This document shows, piece after piece, positions 7,143-13,729 of a DNA stretch of 13,729 nucleotides. The position numbers and the translations under genes are program-made. Where the stretch lies: the NCBI GenBank assembly GCA_003453555.1, contig DMLA01000179.1, positions 4,681 to 18,409 on the forward strand. The letters run 5' to 3'. How positions within the stretch are numbered: position 1 is the stretch's first letter; each line of letters begins with the position of its first letter. This DNA comes from Chloroflexota bacterium. Lineage in GTDB: Bacteria; Chloroflexota; Anaerolineae; UBA7937. Under the pieces are notes generated by a model. It made no database searches and was not told the origin of the DNA. It was given only the letters and a program-made list of their open reading frames with translations.

Positions 7143-7167
7143 CAACCCTCTCTTAGCGTGAGGGTTG
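7143..7167. repeat. 8-bp inverted repeat in front of secA
   Basis: CAACCCTC (7143-7150) is exactly reverse-complementary to GAGGGTTG (7160-7167), with a 9-nt spacer. It lies where a -35 box would be, ending 8 bp before the TG of the extended -10. It could be an operator, or the stem of a terminator for transcripts coming from prs. It has no clean T-run, which makes a terminator less likely. Confidence 0.55.
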
Positions 7168-7174
7168 GTGTTTG

Positions 7175-7183
7175 TGGTATAAT
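7175..7183 (+). promoter_or_regulatory. Extended -10 promoter of secA
   Basis: TGGTATAAT (7175-7183) is a perfect extended -10 element. No good -35 was found 16-18 bp upstream, which is typical of this promoter class. Transcription would start near 7190, only about 7 nt before the secA ATG. Confidence 0.65.
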
Positions 7184-7196
7184 ATCTGTTGGTACC

Positions 7197-9902
<2,706 letters not shown>

Positions 9903-9925
9903 CAGGTATTGGTGTAAAGCGAGAG

Positions 9926-10594
9926 ATGATGGAAAGGCCAGTGGTCATCTTCGCCGGCCCCTTCGGCAGTGGCAAGACAGAGACGGCCATCAATTACGCC
10001 CTTCAGTGGGCTGAGGAGGATCAGTCGGTCACCCTGGTAGACCTCGATGTGGTGACCACCTACCTTCGGCTTCGTGAGGTGGAGGAGAGGTTAAGGGAAA
10101 AGGGGTTGAAGGTGATAACCCCTTCTGAGGCCGGGAATATCGATCTCCCAGCCATCACCCCCCAGATCTGGGGGGCGCTAGGAGGGCAGGATGGTCGAGT
10201 GGTGGTGGATATGGGGGGATCGGCCCCAGGCGCCAGGAGTATGGGACAGTTCAGTTCCCACCTTGAGAAGGTAGGTTACGCCATGAACCTGGTGGTCAAC
10301 CCCTACCGTCCCTTCACCACCACCGTGGAGGGGATCGAAAAGGCAGAACGAGAGATCGCCGATTCCTCCCGCCTCCAGTTCACCGCCCTGGTGAGCAACC
10401 CCCATCTCATGGGAGAGACCACCTTAGAGGTGATAGATGAGGGCCATCTTATAGTCCAGGAGGCCTCACATCAGTTGGGCTTGCCCATAGCCTTCCTCTG
10501 TGTCAGAGCCGACCTAGTGGAAGAGGTGGGAGAGCGCTACAGTGTGCCTATCCTACCCTTGAACCGTTACCTCCTCGCTCCGTGGGAAAGATAA
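9926..10594 (+). CDS. P-loop ATPase of unknown role, MinD/CooC-like fold, heading the oxidoreductase cluster
   Basis: This is a 222-residue soluble protein with a nucleotide-binding fold. The Walker A is GPFGSGKTE (11-19). It is followed by VDLD (38-41), which resembles the VDLD/VDAD strand of MinD, ParA and CooC proteins. A Walker-B-like strand VVVDMGG (92-98) comes next, and the later strand LVVNPYRPFTT could be the base-recognition region. The second-position lysine of the deviant MinD Walker A (KGGxGK) is absent. There is no signal peptide or membrane segment. It starts 23 nt after secA and ends 22 nt before the ferredoxin subunit gene, so it is probably transcribed with the oxidoreductase genes. 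A cofactor-maturation or assembly role like that of CooC or MeaB is possible. That is inference from fold and position only. Confidence 0.8.
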   Translation: MMERPVVIFAGPFGSGKTETAINYALQWAEEDQSVTLVDLDVVTTYLRLREVEERLREKGLKVITPSEAGNIDLPAITPQIWGALGGQDGRVVVDMGGSAPGARSMGQFSSHLEKVGYAMNLVVNPYRPFTTTVEGIEKAEREIADSSRLQFTALVSNPHLMGETTLEVIDEGHLIVQEASHQLGLPIAFLCVRADLVEEVGERYSVPILPLNRYLLAPWER

Positions 10595-10604
10595 ATAAAG
10601 ATGT

Positions 10605-10609
10605 GGAGG
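10605..10609 (+). promoter_or_regulatory. Shine-Dalgarno of the ferredoxin subunit gene
   Basis: GGAGG lies seven bases before GTG 10617. It supports GTG as the start of the ferredoxin gene in the absence of an ATG at that place. Confidence 0.75.
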
Positions 10610-10616
10610 TTGCATA

Positions 10617-10838
10617 GTGGCAAAAGGAACCATACTCATCGACGAGGATCGATGCAAAGGGTGTGAACTTTGCACCACGGTCTGTCCCTTCGACCTGGTG
10701 CATATAGCCAACCACTTCAACGCCAAAGGGTATCGCCCCTCGACCCTCGTAGACCCCGAGGGGAAGTGCACCGGCTGCACCCTTTGCGCCAGGATGTGCC
10801 CAGACGTGGCCATCACCGTCTATAGAGAAGGAGGGTAG
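10617..10838 (+). CDS. 2x[4Fe-4S] ferredoxin (delta) subunit of 2-oxoacid:ferredoxin oxidoreductase
   Basis: This small electron-transfer subunit of 73 residues has two complete CxxCxxCxxxCP cluster motifs: C13, C16, C19, C23 and C51, C54, C57, C61. It would carry electrons from the catalytic alpha/beta subunits to free ferredoxin. The N-terminal GTILIDEDRCKGCELC is typical of the KorD/VorD type. That type is encoded first in many bacterial clusters, as here. The start is GTG 10617 with a good ribosome site. The alpha subunit gene follows after 3 nt, so the two are translationally linked. The identity as a ferredoxin is certain; the assignment to this enzyme rests on position. Confidence 0.93.
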   Translation: MAKGTILIDEDRCKGCELCTTVCPFDLVHIANHFNAKGYRPSTLVDPEGKCTGCTLCARMCPDVAITVYREGG

Positions 10839-10841
10839 TTC

Positions 10842-11909
10842 ATGGCCAAGATTCTGATGAAGGGGAACGAAGCGATCGCCGAGGCGGCTATCCGGGCCGG
10901 TTGTGAGGCTTACTTCGGCTACCCCATAACCCCCCAGACAGAACTTTTGGAGTATATGTCTCGGCGGATGGTGGAGTTAGGGCGGGTCTTTCTCCAGGCG
11001 GAAAGCGAACTGTCGGCCATCAATATGGTTTACGGGGCGGCCTGCGCGGGGGCTAGAGTGATGACCTCTACCTCCAGCCCCGGTTTCAGCCTGATGCAGG
11101 AAGGGATCTCCTATATCGTCTGCTCTGAGGTGCCCGCCGTGGTGATCAACGTTATGCGCGGAGGCCCAGGCCTAGGGAACATCCAACCCTCTCAGGGGGA
11201 CTATTTCCAGATGACCAAGGGTGGTGGCCATGGCGATTATAATGTCATCGTCTTGGCTCCCGCCACCTTGCAGGAGGCTATCGACTTAACCATCCTGGCC
11301 TTCGATTTGGCCGATAAGTACCGTTCTGTGGCGACCATCATCGCCGACGGGATGATAGGCCAGATCATGGAGCCCGTGGAGTTGCCTGAGATCGAGCCTC
11401 CCAAACGGCCGGAGCAGCCTTGGGCCTTGACCGGGGCCAAGGGGAGAGAAAAGAATATCATCACCTCCCTCTATCTAGGGGGCCCAAATCTGGAGAAGGT
11501 AAACCTGCGGCTGCAGGAGACCTTGGAGGAGATAAAGGCTAACGAGGTTAGGTACGCAGAGTATATGCTGGAGGGGGCTGAGATCGTCGTCGTGGCCTAT
11601 GGCACGGCGGGCCGCATCGCCCAAACAGTCGTCCAGGAGGCCAGGGAGGAAGGGATCCCGGCCGGCCTCTTCCGCCCCATCACCATGTTCCCCTTCCCCT
11701 ATGATAGGCTGGATGAGGTGGCCAAGAGCGTTGAGCATCTCCTGGTCTTCGAACTTAACGCCGGCCAGATGCTGGAAGATGTGCGCCTCGCCACCCGCGA
11801 CCGTTTACCCATCCATTTCTATGGGAAGATGGGAGGTGTGGTTCCCTCACCGGCGGAGGTCCTGGCCCAGATAAAGAAGATAGCCAGCCCCCAACAAGGA
11901 GAGAGATAA
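10842..11909 (+). CDS. vorB: 2-oxoacid:ferredoxin oxidoreductase alpha subunit, VorB-like (2-ketoisovalerate type)
   Basis: With the beta subunit this forms the thiamine-diphosphate site that oxidatively decarboxylates a 2-oxoacid to acyl-CoA, reducing ferredoxin. The 355 residues hold a pyrimidine-binding domain with LMKGNEAIAEAAIRAGC and YFGYPITPQTE (24-34), then QAESE (52-56), then GAxVMTSTSSPGFSLMQEG and MRGGPGLGNIQPSQGDYFQ. A domain II follows near the C-terminus (VVVAYGTAGRIA, then FELNAGQMLEDVR, the CoA side). From memory this pattern is closest to proteins named 3-methyl-2-oxobutanoate dehydrogenase VorB. The related KorA/OorA (2-oxoglutarate) and PorA (pyruvate) families cannot be excluded by eye. 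The ATG lies 3 nt after the ferredoxin gene with GGAGG before it. The stop overlaps the beta start (TAATG). Confidence 0.9.
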   Translation: MAKILMKGNEAIAEAAIRAGCEAYFGYPITPQTELLEYMSRRMVELGRVFLQAESELSAINMVYGAACAGARVMTSTSSPGFSLMQEGISYIVCSEVPAVVINVMRGGPGLGNIQPSQGDYFQMTKGGGHGDYNVIVLAPATLQEAIDLTILAFDLADKYRSVATIIADGMIGQIMEPVELPEIEPPKRPEQPWALTGAKGREKNIITSLYLGGPNLEKVNLRLQETLEEIKANEVRYAEYMLEGAEIVVVAYGTAGRIAQTVVQEAREEGIPAGLFRPITMFPFPYDRLDEVAKSVEHLLVFELNAGQMLEDVRLATRDRLPIHFYGKMGGVVPSPAEVLAQIKKIASPQQGER

Positions 11910-12670
11910 TGGAGAAAAAGGCAGGCTTTGCCAAACCTGAGGCTTTAACCGATGCCCTCACCCACTACTGCCCCGGTTGCACTCACGGCATCATCCACCG
12001 CCTCATCGCCGAGGTGATCGACGAGTTGGGGATTCGGGAGATCACCATCGGCATCGCCCCTGTGGGGTGTGCGGTTTTGGCCTATAACTACTTCAATCTG
12101 GACTTCGCGGAGGCTGCTCACGGCCGGGCCCCGGCCATGGCTACCGGTCTGAAGCGGGTCCAGCCCGACAAGGTGGTCTTCACCTACCAAGGAGATGGAG
12201 ACCTGGCCGCCATAGGCACCGCCGAGATCGTCCACGCCGCCAGCAGAGGGGAGAATATCACCACCATCTTCATCAATAACGCCATCTACGGCATGACGGG
12301 GGGCCAGATGGCTCCCACCACCTTGCCTGGCCAAGTTACTACCTCCACCCCCTTCGGCCGGGATGTGAAACTAGCCGGCCACCCTCTTCGGGTGGCGGAA
12401 CTCATCGCCACTACCAGCGGGGCGGCCTACGTAGTGAGACGGATGGTCACAAAACCGGCCACCATCGCCAGCGCCAAGAAGGCTATAAAGTTGGCTTTCC
12501 AGGCGCAGAGAGCAGAGTTGGGGTTCTCCTTGGTGGAGATCCTCTCCTCCTGCCCCACCAACTGGGGGCTCAGCCCCCTGGAGGCCCTAGAGTGGGTGGA
12601 GGAGAATATGGCGTCCTACTACCCTTTGGGAGACTATAAGGTGATAGATGAGGTGAAAAGCCTTAAATGA
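11909..12670 (+). CDS. 2-oxoacid:ferredoxin oxidoreductase beta subunit, thiamine-diphosphate binding
   Basis: This is the 253-residue subunit that binds the diphosphate of thiamine diphosphate and the proximal [4Fe-4S] cluster. The cluster ligands are visible: C21 and C24 in HYCPGCTHG, C54 in PVGC, and C215 in SSCPTNWG. The thiamine motif starts at GDGD (95-98) and ends at INN (122-124), the expected distance. TGLKRVQPDKVVFTYQGDG and TGGQMAPTT are also family segments. The start is ATG 11909, sharing one base with the alpha stop. The gene ends with TGA inside an ATGA overlap with the next gene. Together with alpha, gamma and delta it makes a complete four-subunit enzyme. Confidence 0.94.
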   Translation: MEKKAGFAKPEALTDALTHYCPGCTHGIIHRLIAEVIDELGIREITIGIAPVGCAVLAYNYFNLDFAEAAHGRAPAMATGLKRVQPDKVVFTYQGDGDLAAIGTAEIVHAASRGENITTIFINNAIYGMTGGQMAPTTLPGQVTTSTPFGRDVKLAGHPLRVAELIATTSGAAYVVRRMVTKPATIASAKKAIKLAFQAQRAELGFSLVEILSSCPTNWGLSPLEALEWVEENMASYYPLGDYKVIDEVKSLK

Positions 12671-13233
12671 GGGAAACAAATATGCATGAGCAGATCATCA
12701 TCTCCGGCTTTGGTGGCCAAGGAGCCCTTTTCGCCGGCCAGGTGCTCACCTACGCGGGCCTCAAAGAGGGGCGGAATGTGACTTGGCTCCCCTCCTATGG
12801 CCCCGAGATGCGAGGGGGCACCGCCCGCTGTACCGTCACCCTCTCCGACGAACCGATAGGCTCGCCCATCACCGATAGCCCTACCGTCGTCATCGCCATG
12901 AACCCCCCTTCCATGGAGATGTTCGAGCCCCGGGTGAAGGCTGGGGGGTTCCTCTTCGTTAACAGTTCCATTGTGAGCACCGATTCCACTCGCAAGGATA
13001 TCACCACCATCCAGGTGCCAGCCAACGATATCGCCGAGGAGTTGGGGAACGAGCGGATGGCCAACATGGTCCTTCTAGGAGCCTTGATAAGGGCCACGGG
13101 GGTCATCTCTATGAAGTCAGCTATAGCCGCCCTAGAGGAGAACCTACCGGAGAGGAGACGCCATCTTCTGCCCTTGAATGAGGAAGCCCTACGGCGGGGT
13201 GCGGAGGTGGTGGAGAAGGTAGTACGGGGCTAG
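12667..13233 (+). CDS. 2-oxoacid:ferredoxin oxidoreductase gamma subunit
   Basis: This completes the enzyme. In the related single-chain pyruvate oxidoreductases this domain lies next to the thiamine site. The protein has 188 residues from ATG 12667. IIISGFGGQGALFAGQVL (10-27) is the family's N-terminal Rossmann-like signature. It is followed by WLPSYGPEMRGGTARCTVTLSD and the acidic-tail helix AIAALEENL. A second start, ATG 12682, gives MHEQIIISGFG, more like relatives. It has GAGGG eight bases upstream and may be the true start. ATG 12667 overlaps the beta stop by 4 nt (ATGA). The MBL gene begins 4 nt after its stop. Confidence 0.92.
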   Translation: MRETNMHEQIIISGFGGQGALFAGQVLTYAGLKEGRNVTWLPSYGPEMRGGTARCTVTLSDEPIGSPITDSPTVVIAMNPPSMEMFEPRVKAGGFLFVNSSIVSTDSTRKDITTIQVPANDIAEELGNERMANMVLLGALIRATGVISMKSAIAALEENLPERRRHLLPLNEEALRRGAEVVEKVVRG

Positions 13234-13237
13234 GCGG

Positions 13238-13729
13238 ATGCTTCTCGGCCAAGTGCGACTGGAGATCGTCTCCGACGGAACTTTCTGGCTTGACGGCGGG
13301 GCCCATTTCGGGGTGGTGCCCCGCCCCCTTTGGGAAGAGATCATCGCTCCTGATGATCTAAACCGCGTCCCCATGGCCCTAAACTGCCTCCTTATAGAGT
13401 CCCAAGGGAAGATCATCCTAGTAGATACCGGGGTGGGGGATAAACTGTCGGCCAAGCGAAAGGAGATTTTGCACCTGGAGCGCCAGAAGGGGCTAGTGGA
13501 GAGCCTCAAAGATAAGGGGGTGGAGCCCCAAGAGGTGGCCGTGGTCATAAACACCCATCTTCATGCCGATCACTGTGGGGGGAACACTAGAGAGGATTTG
13601 GGAAGAGCGATCCCTACTTTCCCCCAAGCCGACTACTGGGTGCAGGAGGAGGAATGGGAGGCCGCGCAACACCCCAATGAGCGGACGCGAGCCGCTTACC
13701 TTCCAGAGAACTTTGACCCCCTTCAGGAG
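13238..13729 (+). CDS. Metallo-beta-lactamase-fold hydrolase, cut by right window edge
   Basis: The first 164 codons are present and the frame runs open to the edge. They show the MBL fold start (LLGQVRLEIVSDGTFWLDGG), a strand with LVDTGVGDK, and the zinc motif NTHLHADHCGGN with H107, H109, D111 and H112. The second metal-binding half is outside the window. The layout with DGTFWLDGG and the HxHxDH motif resembles lactonase/glyoxalase-II-type hydrolases, but the substrate cannot be told. The start is ATG 13238, 4 nt after the gamma stop, with a weak AGGCGG just before it. The context suggests that it is read with the oxidoreductase genes. Confidence 0.9.
   Translation, partial: MLLGQVRLEIVSDGTFWLDGGAHFGVVPRPLWEEIIAPDDLNRVPMALNCLLIESQGKIILVDTGVGDKLSAKRKEILHLERQKGLVESLKDKGVEPQEVAVVINTHLHADHCGGNTREDLGRAIPTFPQADYWVQEEEWEAAQHPNERTRAAYLPENFDPLQE

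Larger units (their letters stand above)
7053..7196. other. prs-secA intergenic region
   Basis: No gene is seen in these 144 bp. From left to right they hold the weak hairpin after prs, a second small palindrome (AGAGAG/CTCTCT at 7102-7107 and 7115-7120, 7-nt loop), an 8-bp inverted repeat (7143-7167), and the extended -10 promoter of secA. The density of dyad symmetry suggests a control region rather than spacer, but no known riboswitch or leader was recognised. Confidence 0.6.

Noticed and set aside
7158..7196. GTG start for secA upstream of ATG 7197
   Set aside because: It lies in an inverted repeat and before the extended -10. The SecA N-terminus fits MFKNIL from 7197.

Overview
The window looks like the chromosome of an anaerobic or facultatively anaerobic bacterium. 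By eye the G+C content is moderately high (upper fifties), and three genes start with TTG (dnaE, mutM, meaB). Ferredoxin-dependent 2-oxoacid metabolism and a B12-mutase module point to anaerobic carbon metabolism. The insertion in SecA and the FPNEN-type PRPP synthase resemble, from memory, proteins of Chloroflexota. That placement is an inference and was not searched.

Layout: the left quarter (1-3126, minus strand) is dnaE, the replicative DNA polymerase III alpha subunit. It runs off the left edge and lacks its C-terminal part. A 217-bp divergent control region separates it from mutM (plus strand) and carries a recognisable promoter for each gene. Every gene from mutM onward is on the plus strand. 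A promoter right after mutM drives a tight cluster: a B12-binding mutase small subunit, the GTPase chaperone MeaB, a GNAT acetyltransferase, and prs (PRPP synthase). The last three overlap or nearly abut. A hairpin with a short T-run follows prs. A 144-bp gap then holds an inverted repeat and an extended -10 promoter for secA, which appears to have an almost leaderless mRNA.

Downstream of secA is a six-gene run: a P-loop ATPase of unknown function, a 2x[4Fe-4S] ferredoxin subunit, and the alpha, beta and gamma subunits of a 2-oxoacid:ferredoxin oxidoreductase (most like 2-ketoisovalerate/VOR). The run ends with a metallo-beta-lactamase-fold hydrolase cut by the right edge. Spacings are short (3 nt, TAATG, ATGA or ATG just after), so the oxidoreductase genes are very probably one transcript.

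Functionally, the window mixes housekeeping genes (replication, base-excision repair, PRPP supply, protein export) with two metabolic modules. VOR would turn branched 2-oxoacids into acyl-CoA plus reduced ferredoxin. The mutase/MeaB pair would rearrange a branched acyl-CoA; its large catalytic subunit is not in the window. The least explained gene is the P-loop ATPase heading the VOR cluster. I saw no tRNA, rRNA, CRISPR array, insertion sequence or phage gene.
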